Shown: piece by piece, positions 32,637 through 39,671 of the stretch
Numbering within the stretch: position 1 is the first letter of the stretch
Layout: every line of letters begins with the position of its first letter
From: an uncultured Bacteroidales bacterium
GTDB taxonomy: Bacteria; Bacteroidota; Bacteroidia; Bacteroidales; FEN-979
Assembly: GCA_903915465.1 (NCBI GenBank)
Contig: CAIWTA010000233.1
Location: forward strand, 1 to 39,671
Reading direction: 5' to 3'
Length of the DNA: 39,671 nucleotides
Translations under genes and position numbers: made by a program
The notes under the pieces: model-generated
The model's input: only the letters and a program-made list of their open reading frames with translations
Database searches by the model: none
Told to the model about the DNA's origin: nothing

Positions 32637-32828
32637 ATGAAAGAAGGAAAAGTGAAATTTTTTAATGAATCCAAAGGATTCGGATTTATTAAAGACAATG
32701 AATCAGAAAAAGAGTATTTTGTTCATGCATCAGGCTTGATTGACGAAATCCGCGAAGATGATGAAGTATCTTTTGAACTGAAAGAAGGAAAAAAAGGATT
32801 GAATGCTGTTAATGTTAAACTTTTATAG
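32637..32828 (+). CDS. Cold-shock-domain protein
   Basis: 63 aa from ATG 32637; an upstream frame extension to 32592 is inside the leader. The single cold-shock OB domain has RNP1 (SKGFGFIKD) and RNP2 (EYFVHASGL), where the classical VFVHxS is replaced by YFVHAS. The protein binds single-stranded RNA or DNA and melts RNA secondary structure. The acidic middle (IDEIREDDEVSFELKEGKKG) is usual. A strong terminator follows. Confidence 0.93.
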   Translation: MKEGKVKFFNESKGFGFIKDNESEKEYFVHASGLIDEIREDDEVSFELKEGKKGLNAVNVKLL

Positions 32829-32850
32829 TTCAACAGATCTTTTGACCTTG

Positions 32851-32878
32851 AGCCTCATACACATGAGGCTTTTTTTTT
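32851..32878 (+). terminator. Intrinsic terminator of the cold-shock gene
   Basis: Stem AGCCTCAT/ATGAGGCT with a 4-base loop followed by nine T. It lies 23 bases after the stop codon. On the minus strand there is no U-tract, so it serves only the plus-strand transcript. Confidence 0.88.
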
Positions 32879-32895
32879 GCAATTATCCGGAAAGA

Positions 32896-33723
32896 TTACC
32901 CAATCCAGTAAAAATAATTTTCAAAACCTGACGAGTCTGTCAAATTATCTTTGAAAAGTCCGTAAACTGCGGCTCCGCTGCCAGTCATGGAGGCATAAAC
33001 AGCGCCTTTCCTGTATAAAAGCTCTTTTATTGTACGGATTTCAGGATGCCGGGACAATACCGGTAATTCAAAATCATTGACCAATTCATCCTTCCATAAA
33101 TTCATGGGAAATGAAACATTTGCGGATAATGGGTTGAATTGCACAGATCTATTCTGTTCATTTACATGACAATCCAGCCATTCATAAGCTTCCTGTGTAT
33201 CAACATGAACATCCGGGACAACGACCACAATTTTATAATCTGAAAGATCAATATCCACGGGCGATAACTGATCACCTCTCCCCTGTCCCAATGCCGTTTG
33301 GTTTCGTATAAAAAAAGCACAATCGCTTCCTAACCTGGTAGCATAACCGGTCAATTTTTCTTCAGAAAGCTCCAGTGAAAAAAGGCTGTTCAGGAGTTTG
33401 ATGGTGAAAGCTCCGTCGGAAGATCCTCCACCTAATCCTGCTCCCATTGGGATAATTTTATGCAGATGTATCCTCACGGGAGGGATTTGTGCTTCCTTTA
33501 CAACCAGATTATATGCTCTAACACACAGATTATCATTCGGGTCACCTGGAATTTGCAATCCTGAAGACTGAAATGAAAAAATCCCATCACGGGCTTCAAT
33601 GATCTCGAGAATATCGCATAATCCTATCGGGAAAAAGACAGTTTCGATATTGTGAAAACCATCTGGTCGTTTGTCCACAACCTTCAACCCCAGATTTATT
33701 TTTGCATTAGGAAAAACGATCAT
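32896..33723 (-). CDS. ispE: 4-diphosphocytidyl-2-C-methyl-D-erythritol kinase
   Basis: 275 aa, normal length. IspE phosphorylates CDP-ME in the MEP pathway to isopentenyl diphosphate. GHMP-kinase hallmarks: N-terminal FPNAKINLGLKV with the substrate-contacting Lys8, the ATP-binding loop PMGAGLGGGSSDGA (about residues 92-105), GSDCAFF with the catalytic Asp, and the C-terminal motif MTGSGAAVYGLF. It starts 8 bases after the diheme peroxidase gene, the last member of a closely packed minus-strand series. Confidence 0.95.
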   Translation of the reverse strand: MIVFPNAKINLGLKVVDKRPDGFHNIETVFFPIGLCDILEIIEARDGIFSFQSSGLQIPGDPNDNLCVRAYNLVVKEAQIPPVRIHLHKIIPMGAGLGGGSSDGAFTIKLLNSLFSLELSEEKLTGYATRLGSDCAFFIRNQTALGQGRGDQLSPVDIDLSDYKIVVVVPDVHVDTQEAYEWLDCHVNEQNRSVQFNPLSANVSFPMNLWKDELVNDFELPVLSRHPEIRTIKELLYRKGAVYASMTGSGAAVYGLFKDNLTDSSGFENYFYWIG

Positions 33724-33731
33724 TTCATGGT

Positions 33732-34883
33732 TCAGTTTTCATCCGGCATTCTCGATGGTCTTGCAAAAGCCGGGTTTGCGACAAATGAGCTATCGGTCAA
33801 AGTTAGTAAAAAGGCTTTCAAATCGGCTTTTTCTTGCGGTAAAAGCTGGATACCATGCGTTGCAATATGATGCATCAGCGGACTGATGGATGGAGACCAA
33901 ACCAATCCTGAACTATAGAAATCAATGACCTCATCAAGCGTTTTAAAGCGGCCATCGTGCATATAAGGAGCCGTGAAAACAAGGTTTCTCAACGTTGGTG
34001 CTTTGTATGCACCGATATCCGAAGAACTCATGGTAAAATGATACCTGTCCCGAAGATCGTCAAACAGAGAATCCTTCCCATTGTTATAAAACAAATTTGT
34101 CGTGAATAAAGGATTTCCATCTCCTCCATGGCAATGAAAACAGTCGCCACCTTGTTCGGTCATAAAGAGAACAAATCCGGTTCTCTCGGATGCGGTCAAT
34201 TGTACTTCCCCCTGCAGAAAACGGTCGAATTTCGAATTGGCTGAAATTAATGAACGTACAAATTGAGCGATTGCTTTTCCGGTATTTTTGATCGTCACAA
34301 AATCACTGCCAAATGCATTTTTATAAAGTTCAGGATAACCTTTGATGCTCTGAATCAATGCCTTAGTACGACCTGTATCACCATGCATTTCATGTGGTGC
34401 CACGATCCCCATCCAAACTAGATCTTCAAGCTTACGAGATTGCACTGCAGGGTTTTCGTCTGAGATTGACCCATTCCACAAATAACCATGGTCAGTCCAT
34501 ATAAGATTGATCATTGGAAGCATAAAGTGCGGTGTAGGAATCCCCGTGATCCCGAATGGATGTCCATTCGTATATTTGGGATTGTTGATTCCGCAAACAA
34601 AAGAATTAGCCTGTACATGACAATTGGCGCAGGACATCAGTGAATCCGGATCGGTTCGTCCCGATAAACGACCATCATAAAAAAGATACCTTCCCAGGGT
34701 CACACCTTCCACCGTCATTGGGTTATCCGAAGGTATGTTCAGTTTTTGCGGGAAATGAGGGGGAATTGTTATTAGATAAGGTATAGTCGTCCAGGGAATT
34801 GTATTTTCACCGGATTTTTTACAGGACCCTATAAAAACCGTTAAAATGATAAAATACAGGATCCATGATTTTTTCATACTCAT
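33732..34883 (-). CDS. Diheme cytochrome c peroxidase / MauG-like lipoprotein (MbnH-type)
   Basis: 383 aa, exported lipoprotein (lipobox GSC with Cys21, after MSMKKSWILYFIILTVF). Two c-type heme-binding sites are present: C85-ANC-H89 in MSCANCHVQANSF and C248-FHC-H252 in GDCFHCHGGDG. The first segment (VTLGRYLFYDGRLSG) is the family start. Residues near 300-345 (IGAYKAPTLRNLVFTAPYMHDGRFKTLDEVIDFYSSG) are the classical CCP/MauG C-terminal region. The family reduces hydrogen peroxide or, in MauG/MbnH members, oxidises protein Trp residues. Pairing with an MbnP-like protein in the preceding gene (9-base gap) favours an MbnH-type role. Confidence 0.9.
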   Translation of the reverse strand: MSMKKSWILYFIILTVFIGSCKKSGENTIPWTTIPYLITIPPHFPQKLNIPSDNPMTVEGVTLGRYLFYDGRLSGRTDPDSLMSCANCHVQANSFVCGINNPKYTNGHPFGITGIPTPHFMLPMINLIWTDHGYLWNGSISDENPAVQSRKLEDLVWMGIVAPHEMHGDTGRTKALIQSIKGYPELYKNAFGSDFVTIKNTGKAIAQFVRSLISANSKFDRFLQGEVQLTASERTGFVLFMTEQGGDCFHCHGGDGNPLFTTNLFYNNGKDSLFDDLRDRYHFTMSSSDIGAYKAPTLRNLVFTAPYMHDGRFKTLDEVIDFYSSGLVWSPSISPLMHHIATHGIQLLPQEKADLKAFLLTLTDSSFVANPAFARPSRMPDEN

Positions 34884-34892
34884 TTCAAAATT

Positions 34893-35720
34893 TCAATTGG
34901 GAATTGCATTTTGTACTGAGAATGCTTGCATTCCATTCCTACAGGCACGGTACATACCCAATTGGTTTTGCATGATTCCCATAGGATAGAGAGAGAAATC
35001 AAATGCATTCTGACCATCGAACCATCTATCCACATTCATTGCGATTTCAACTGACGATGACTTGTTATTATCAATTCGCAGAACAGCAGGAAGTTTCACG
35101 GAAAAATAATTTTGAATAAAGCCAATAATGGAATCCGGATTTGCGGTATTTCCACTGTATATTTGCCCGATACCGATGTGAAACATAAAGGGCATTGTTT
35201 CCGGCATCCCTACTTTCTTCCATTTCATATTCATTTTCATATAGTGGTAACCTCCTCCAAGAATATCAGGCCAAAACATATCTCTTTCCGGTGGATCAGG
35301 GAAGCGGTTGGAACGATTGGCTTCTTTATCCAAACCAAAAACAAAACCGATAGAATCGTAAGTTCCTGCCGGAATCTGTTGCGAAATTAACCATTGACAA
35401 GAAGAAGCTGTTTCTGCATCCACGTAATGGATCCCAGCAGAATCAGTAATCTCAAGCCATGAGCCATCCAATTCATGCAAAGAAATATCGGAAAGAAAAT
35501 ATTGAAGATCGTTCACCATATAATGTTGGCCCAATGATGTCGTGTAGGTCAGGGAGTCGAAAATCAATGCTTTTCCATCAACTTGATGTACCATATTTAC
35601 CTGGAGATTACCTTTTTTCAACACAACGATCTCCGGAGAATAGTCTTTGTGGCAGGAAGATAGGATCAATGCAAAGAAAAGCTGTGACATTAATGAGAAA
35701 GTGGAGATTCTATTTTTCAT
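34893..35720 (-). CDS. MbnP-like lipoprotein
   Basis: 275 aa, exported lipoprotein (lipobox SSC with Cys23). MbnP family traits: an N-terminal barrel with LTYTTSLGQHYMVNDLQYFLSDISLH, the central acidic/aromatic block PPERDMFWPDILGGGYHYMKMNMKW, and FMFHIGIGQ near the end. In methanotrophs MbnP binds copper through a kynurenine made from Trp by its partner MbnH. Several Trp residues are available here (MFW and NMKW are the best placed). Whether the protein binds copper in this organism is unknown. Upstream partner of the diheme peroxidase in the same unit. Confidence 0.8.
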   Translation of the reverse strand: MKNRISTFSLMSQLFFALILSSCHKDYSPEIVVLKKGNLQVNMVHQVDGKALIFDSLTYTTSLGQHYMVNDLQYFLSDISLHELDGSWLEITDSAGIHYVDAETASSCQWLISQQIPAGTYDSIGFVFGLDKEANRSNRFPDPPERDMFWPDILGGGYHYMKMNMKWKKVGMPETMPFMFHIGIGQIYSGNTANPDSIIGFIQNYFSVKLPAVLRIDNNKSSSVEIAMNVDRWFDGQNAFDFSLYPMGIMQNQLGMYRACRNGMQAFSVQNAIPN

Positions 35721-35744
35721 ATGGTAAATTTTAAGGAAATAACC

Positions 35745-36422
35745 TCAGAGGCGCCAATCTATTTCTGGTTTTCCGCTATTCCGAAGAATTTCATTGATCC
35801 GTGAAAAGTGGCGGCATCCAAAAAAGCCTTTATTTGCTGAGAACGGTGATGGATGAGCGGCTGTAAGTATATGATGTTTCCCGGTATCGATCAGGTTTTT
35901 TTTAGCAATAGCGAAATTGCCCCAGAGAACGAAAATAAGTCCCGTTCGTTTAGCTGAAATCAGAGAAATTGCAGCATCTGTGAAAGTCTCCCAGCCCCTG
36001 TTCTGATGCGAACCAGCCTGGTTCTCCCTGACTGTCAACGTGGCATTTAACAAGAGAACTCCCTGGTCTGTCCATTTTTCTAAGTTTCCGTGAGTTGCAG
36101 GAGGAAGACCAAGGTCTTTTTCGATTTCCTTAAATATATTCTGGAGCGAGGGAGGTTTTGCAATGCCATCAGGGACAGAGAAACAAAGCCCGTGAGCCTG
36201 CCCTGATCCATGGTATGGATCCTGACCAATAAAAACCACTTTCACTTTTTCGAATGGTGTTCTGTTAAAAGCATTAAAAATCAGGTGTCCCGGCGGAAAA
36301 ACTGCATATTTTTTTTTTTCGCCGATCAGAAATTCTTTTAATTCCAGGAAATAGGGTTTATTAAACTCCGCTATTAATGCGTCTTTCCAACTCTCTTCTA
36401 TTGTTGGTTGAATCCTGTCCAT
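35745..36422 (-). CDS. ung: Uracil-DNA glycosylase
   Basis: 225 aa, family 1 UDG length. It removes uracil from DNA to start base excision repair. Active-site motif GQDPYH with catalytic Asp68 and water-activating region; GLCFSVPDGIAKPPSL, then GVLLLNATLTVRENQAGSH with the uracil-binding Asn, and HPSP (AAHPSPFSANKGFFGC), the minor-groove intercalation loop. It precedes the MbnP-like gene by 24 bases and may share a transcript with mbnP-like, peroxidase and ispE. Confidence 0.97.
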   Translation of the reverse strand: MDRIQPTIEESWKDALIAEFNKPYFLELKEFLIGEKKKYAVFPPGHLIFNAFNRTPFEKVKVVFIGQDPYHGSGQAHGLCFSVPDGIAKPPSLQNIFKEIEKDLGLPPATHGNLEKWTDQGVLLLNATLTVRENQAGSHQNRGWETFTDAAISLISAKRTGLIFVLWGNFAIAKKNLIDTGKHHILTAAHPSPFSANKGFFGCRHFSRINEILRNSGKPEIDWRL

Positions 36423-36466
36423 AATATAAACAATCGCCCGTTAATAACTTTCACACAATAATAACT

Positions 36467-36474
36467 CAAAAGTA
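36467..36474 (-). promoter_or_regulatory. -7 element of the ung operon
   Basis: Minus strand TACTTTTG, a perfect TAnnTTTG box, about 45 bases before the ATG at 36422. The -33 region is weak. Confidence 0.45.
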
Positions 36475-36534
36475 TAGTTCATATTGATGAAATTGACGAA
36501 CTTTGTAATCTGTTTAAAAACTCATTGTAGATCT

Positions 36535-36660
36535 ATGAAAAAATTTCTCGTGGTAATTTCAGTTGTGTTACTGTTTGTCATTTTGACGACTTCTTGCACG
36601 ACAGGTCAAAAATGTTCTGCTTACGGCGAAAGGCAAAGATATCAAATTGAACGGCATTAG
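36535..36660 (+). CDS. Small lipoprotein, 41 aa
   Basis: A 41-residue protein, MKKFLVVISVVLLFVILTTSC followed by TTGQKCSAYGERQRYQIERH (written in two parts). The hydrophobic stretch ends in a lipobox (LTTSC, Cys21), so only 20 residues remain after acylation. The mature peptide has a second Cys in a K-C-x-A-Y motif; short Bacteroidota lipoproteins with a similar KC.AY pattern are familiar to me but unnamed. It has its own strong terminator immediately downstream. The start is the only ATG and matches the signal. It is divergent from ung with a 112-base gap. Confidence 0.72.
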   Translation: MKKFLVVISVVLLFVILTTSCTTGQKCSAYGERQRYQIERH

Positions 36661-36692
36661 GGCTTGTTTTACTCATAATTTCTTTTTCAATA

Positions 36693-36725
36693 AAGGGAAG
36701 TAGATGCATCTGCTTCCCTTTTGTA
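36693..36725 (+). terminator. Intrinsic terminator of the small lipoprotein gene
   Basis: A 28-base nearly perfect palindrome, AAGGGAAG (36693-36700) paired with CTTCCCTT (36713-36720) around AGATGCATCT, followed by TTGTACTTTTT. It lies 32 bases after the stop codon at 36660, strengthening the case that the 41-aa gene is expressed. Confidence 0.8.
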
Positions 36726-36736
36726 CTTTTTATATT

Positions 36737-36744
36737 TATCTTTG
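36737..36744 (+). promoter_or_regulatory. -7 element of the outer-membrane protein gene
   Basis: TATCTTTG, a perfect TAnnTTTG box, 27 bases before the ATG at 36771 and directly behind the terminator of the upstream small gene. Confidence 0.5.
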
Positions 36745-36770
36745 CCTACAGGACATTATTTCCATGAATT

Positions 36771-37541
36771 ATGCGCATTCAGATAGAAGTATTTTTCATA
36801 ATATTCCTGTTTATTATCGCTTATCACAGCAAAGCACAATCGCTTAGCCAGGCTGAATCGGATACTACGCTTGATAATATTTTATTAGAAAAACAATGGA
36901 GTTTAGGTATTCAACTGAACACCAATGGCTGGGGATTAAAATTCTTAAGGGGGAAAAACATTACAGCACGAAAGCAATTTCTGTGGGAAGTTGAGTTTTC
37001 TACTTATAAAGAAGCGAAAGAGGTAAAAACTATTAATCCATATTTTTCAAATTCAAAAAGTTATATTTACGGTAAGCTCAATTATCTTTATTTTCTCAGG
37101 GGAGGTGTCGGATTTCAACATATCCTGAACCGAAAACCTTATTGGGGAGGCGTGCAATTAAGCTATCACTATTATGCAGGATTTTCCTTAGGAATTGCAA
37201 AACCCGTATATCTGTACATCATCCATATCACATCTCCGCAAGGTGATAGTTATGATGTTACAGAGGAGAAATACAATCCCGACATTCATTTTATCGAAAA
37301 TATTTATGGCAGAGCTTCTTTTCTCACTGGAATTACAAGGTTGAAATTATATCCGGGACTCTATGCTAAAACCGGATTGGATTTTGAGTTTGGCACACAC
37401 AGCAAAAATATTCAAATGCTGGAAGTGGGCGCCACTCTTGATTATTCACCAATGCCGATCCCTATCATGGCTTATAACCCAAAAAGAAATTTGTTTCTTA
37501 CAATATACCTGAGTTTTAGTTTTGGAAAACGGTACAATTAA
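36771..37541 (+). CDS. Putative outer-membrane beta-barrel protein
   Basis: 256 aa. Signal peptide at about 1-22 (FFIIFLFIIAYHSKAQ). The rest alternates aromatic and polar residues in short strands (WSLGIQLNTNGWGLKFLRG, FLWEVEFSTYKEAKEV, YGKLNYLYFLRGGVGFQHIL, GVQLSYHYYAGFSLG) and ends in an aromatic-rich strand FLTIYLSFSFGKRYN, as outer-membrane barrels do. I do not recognise a named family; proteins of this look are widespread in Bacteroidota. The ATG at 36764 is in another frame and is not used. Confidence 0.7.
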   Translation: MRIQIEVFFIIFLFIIAYHSKAQSLSQAESDTTLDNILLEKQWSLGIQLNTNGWGLKFLRGKNITARKQFLWEVEFSTYKEAKEVKTINPYFSNSKSYIYGKLNYLYFLRGGVGFQHILNRKPYWGGVQLSYHYYAGFSLGIAKPVYLYIIHITSPQGDSYDVTEEKYNPDIHFIENIYGRASFLTGITRLKLYPGLYAKTGLDFEFGTHSKNIQMLEVGATLDYSPMPIPIMAYNPKRNLFLTIYLSFSFGKRYN

Positions 37542-37569
37542 TTTCAGTATCTGATCAGCCTGATATCTA

Positions 37570-38319
37570 TTATGTAAAGAGAAATTCTATTTCTCCGTGG
37601 TTGAAAATTCTTGATTCGTTTTTCCTGGAAATTACTACAAGGCGCCCATATTCATCCACTCCATCAATCTTTCCTTCAAATGTCTGGTTTCCCACCATAA
37701 ATTTACGCCATTGCTGATAGCCTGAAAGGTGCTTCCGGTAATCGTTTCTTAAGATTTCATGCGCTCCGGAACGAAGTTGTTGATATCTGTAATCGAGGTT
37801 ATTAATAAGAGTTTCCAGCCCGGATTGCAAAGAGACTTCATATCCGAGAAGTTGTTTGAGTGAAACAGGGTTTTGAATTTCCTTTCCAAAACGCATCTGG
37901 TTAATATTCAGACCAATACCAACAATCGCTGATTCAAAAACTTCCCCACAGATTGTATTACTGATAAGAATTCCTCCCAGCTTATTATTTTCCAGATAAA
38001 TGTCGTTTGGCCATTTAATTGAAACAGTGCCTTCCAGGATAAAATTATTGATAAAGTCGTACACTCCCAGTGAGATCGCCTTGTTTAAAAGGAACTGATG
38101 GGACGGAGGAAGAAAGAAAGGAAAAAGGATCCAACTGAAAGTGAGATTTTTGTCAGGCTCGCTCTCCCACAGATTATCACCTTGCCCTTTTCCAGAAGTC
38201 TGTTCTTGCGCCCAAACAATGGTTCCTTCTTCGACCTTTTCAGATTTTATTAGTGAAGCTGCATAAACATTAGTGGAATCCACTGTCTGCAGGTGAATGA
38301 TTTGATATTTACCCAACAT
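37570..38319 (-). CDS. birA: Biotin--[acetyl-CoA-carboxylase] ligase
   Basis: 249 aa: catalytic domain plus short C-terminal domain, without the N-terminal HTH of the E. coli repressor type, so a mono-functional ligase. It adenylates biotin and attaches it to carrier-protein lysines. Motifs: STNVYAASL, TSGKGQGDNLWES at the biotin/ATP loop (E. coli GRGRRGRKW), VSIKWPNDIYLENNKLGGIL with the catalytic Lys region, and IVGIGLNIN. The C-terminal small barrel is FEGKIDGVDEYGRLVV. The loop is diverged but keeps length and the Gly pattern of the Bacteroidota enzymes. Divergent from radC. Confidence 0.93.
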   Translation of the reverse strand: MLGKYQIIHLQTVDSTNVYAASLIKSEKVEEGTIVWAQEQTSGKGQGDNLWESEPDKNLTFSWILFPFFLPPSHQFLLNKAISLGVYDFINNFILEGTVSIKWPNDIYLENNKLGGILISNTICGEVFESAIVGIGLNINQMRFGKEIQNPVSLKQLLGYEVSLQSGLETLINNLDYRYQQLRSGAHEILRNDYRKHLSGYQQWRKFMVGNQTFEGKIDGVDEYGRLVVISRKNESRIFNHGEIEFLFT

Positions 38320-38453
38320 TTTTCATGTTTCAATAACAACTGGAGTGCCAATCAGCAGGGTTCCCCAGTTCATTGTCAGAACTGCAAATAATTTTCAAAA
38401 TTAATACTTTCCAGGTGTACTACCTTTTCTCCTTTTCCCGATTAATTGAAAAA

Positions 38454-39152
38454 ATGGAAAATTACGAGAACAGACTTACAATCAAGAATTGGGCAGAAGA
38501 AGATCGTCCAAGGGAAAAGTTAATGTTGAAAGGGAAAAATGCTCTTAGCGATTCAGAACTCCTTGCAATATTACTTGGATCCGGCAATCGCTATGATTCT
38601 GCTGTTGAGCTTGGTAAAAAAATTTTAAAGAATGTAAACGACAGCTTGATGGAATTATCAAGGTTATCAGTCACCGAACTGATGGAATTTCCGGGTATTG
38701 GGGAAGCTAAAGCAATAACTGTGATAGCTGCCCTCGAATTGGGAAGGCGAAGAAATGAATCAGAGGTTATTTCACGTGAAAAAATTGCTTGCAGTCGCGA
38801 TGCTTTCGAGATATTTCACAGTAAAATAGGCGATCAGCCTTATGAAGAATTCTGGATTATTCTGCTAAATAAAGCCAACAAAGTAATCCAAAAATGCAGC
38901 ATCAGTGAGGGCGGAGTTTCCGGAACGGTAGTAGATCCAAAAAAGATATTCAAGATTGCATTAGATCATCATGCCTCATCTATCATACTCGGACATAATC
39001 ATCCTTCGGGTAATATTCAGCCCAGTGAGGCCGACAAAAAAATCACCAAAAAGATCCGGGACGCAGGAATGATGCTTGATGTGGCAGTGCTTGATCACCT
39101 GATCATTGGAGATGGAGGTTACTACAGTTTTGCAGATGATGGAGCTTTATAA
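38454..39152 (+). CDS. radC: RadC-family JAB-domain protein
   Basis: 232 aa from ATG 38454; the frame is open upstream to 38373, but without a conserved sequence there. The N-terminal part starts IKNWAEEDRPREKLMLKG and contains the helix-hairpin-helix LMEFPGIGEAKA (about 76-87). The C-terminal JAB/MPN domain has the metal-binding motif GHNHPSGNIQPSEAD, with His181, His183 and Asp194. The name comes from an old link to DNA repair; biochemical role is still unclear, and the zinc motif suggests a hydrolase. Its stop overlaps the convergent deacetylase by a few bases. Confidence 0.93.
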   Translation: MENYENRLTIKNWAEEDRPREKLMLKGKNALSDSELLAILLGSGNRYDSAVELGKKILKNVNDSLMELSRLSVTELMEFPGIGEAKAITVIAALELGRRRNESEVISREKIACSRDAFEIFHSKIGDQPYEEFWIILLNKANKVIQKCSISEGGVSGTVVDPKKIFKIALDHHASSIILGHNHPSGNIQPSEADKKITKKIRDAGMMLDVAVLDHLIIGDGGYYSFADDGAL

Positions 39153-39671
39153 CAATTTTTCAAACCTGAAACCCCTTTCATGGAAATGATCTAGAACAAG
39201 GGGAAGAGCATAAAGAACTTTTTCTTTTGCAATTGCACTGTCGTGAAAAACAATGATTGAACCAGGTACAGCATTTTCCAGGACGTTTGTCAGGCATTTA
39301 TCAGGAGATATTTTTCGATGAAAATCACCGCTCAGTACCGACCATAAAATAAATCTATATTTCTTCCGTAACAAATAATACTGGCTCAGTCCGAATCTTC
39401 CAAAAGGAGGTCTGAAAAGGTTTGTAACAAAATATTCTTCGCATCGGGAAACATCTTCCACATATTCTCCAGGAGGAGTTTTCCATCCATCGAGATGACT
39501 GAACGTATGATTACCAATGGCATGGCCTTCCTGTTTGGTCGCAAGAAAGATGTCTGGATGTTTTTTTACATTTTCTCCAATAAAGAAAAATGTAGCCCTG
39601 GCATTTCTTTCTTTAAGGATATTCAGAATCGTTGAGGTGACTTCCGGAACAGGGCCATCATCAAAAGTAAG
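39147..39671 (-). CDS. NodB-family polysaccharide deacetylase (5' part outside the window)
   Basis: The C-terminal 174 residues only; the frame is open to the right edge of the window, so the GTG at 39459-39461 is not the start. Visible NodB motifs: LTFDDGP at the window edge (catalytic base and metal-binding Asp), HTFSHLDGW (the two metal-binding His), RPPFGRFG, and LWSVLSGDF. Such enzymes remove acetyl groups from N-acetylated sugars of peptidoglycan or exopolysaccharides. It is convergent with radC, overlapping its stop codon. The motifs are intact, so the enzyme is probably active. Confidence 0.9.
   Translation of the reverse strand, partial: LTFDDGPVPEVTSTILNILKERNARATFFFIGENVKKHPDIFLATKQEGHAIGNHTFSHLDGWKTPPGEYVEDVSRCEEYFVTNLFRPPFGRFGLSQYYLLRKKYRFILWSVLSGDFHRKISPDKCLTNVLENAVPGSIIVFHDSAIAKEKVLYALPLVLDHFHERGFRFEKLL

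Noticed and set aside
37570-38319. Biotin ligase as transcription repressor
   Set aside because: The protein lacks the N-terminal helix-turn-helix domain, so regulation of the bioBirA kind is not expected.

Overview
The window comes from a Bacteroidota chromosome, most likely a Bacteroidales-type environmental lineage. Four observations support this. Perfect or near-perfect Bacteroidota promoters (TTTG-N19..21-TAnnTTTG) lie upstream of many genes. There is a type IX secretion (T9SS) C-terminal sorting domain. FISUMP-domain surface proteins are present. The LPS-transport proteins are of the Bacteroidota type (OstA-like, an LptD form with divergent sequence, LptF/G). The DNA is AT-rich throughout. 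No rRNA, tRNA, CRISPR array or complete insertion sequence was seen.

Layout. 1-395: hairpin-rich intergenic repeats. 396-7382: cell-envelope block with an OstA/LptA-like protein, an MCE/MlaD-type lipid carrier, an Amidase_3 with a SPOR-like tail, LptD and RidA; the amidase and LptD promoters overlap head-on. 7457-11692 (minus): a translationally coupled ECF sigma factor, a one-TM anti-sigma-like protein and an exported TPR-CHAT caspase-like protein. 11775-13883: a prolyl-oligopeptidase lipoprotein. 14123-16000: a small accessory island with a PIN-toxin remnant, a complete HigB/HigA pair and an ORF6N gene broken by an exact 32-bp tandem duplication; the modules are separated by related short repeats. 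16039-20361 (minus): two surface proteins, a T9SS protein followed by a triple-FISUMP protein with long internal DNA repeats. 20650-20762: a MITE-like element. 20834-24620 (minus): glycosyltransferase, ECF sigma factor and urocanase, closely packed. 24753-27821 (plus): tgt, LptF/G permease, methyltransferase. 27861-31349 (minus): a large PKD/Ig/FISUMP surface protein. 31578-32828: a Bro-N protein and a cold-shock protein. 32896-36422 (minus): ung, an MbnP-like lipoprotein, a diheme peroxidase and ispE in tight succession. 36535-39671: a 41-aa lipoprotein, an outer-membrane barrel candidate, biotin ligase, RadC and a truncated NodB deacetylase.

How the genes relate. LptA-like, LptD and LptF/G proteins are three parts of the LPS export route; MlaD and the amidase also act in the envelope. 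The most promising candidate for an undescribed system is the sigma / membrane anti-sigma / periplasmic TPR-CHAT operon. Its topology suggests that the CHAT protease could cut the periplasmic side of the anti-sigma protein and release the sigma factor. This is inference: the sequence shows the gene order, the 8-nt overlap, the export signal and the catalytic His/Cys, but not the substrate.
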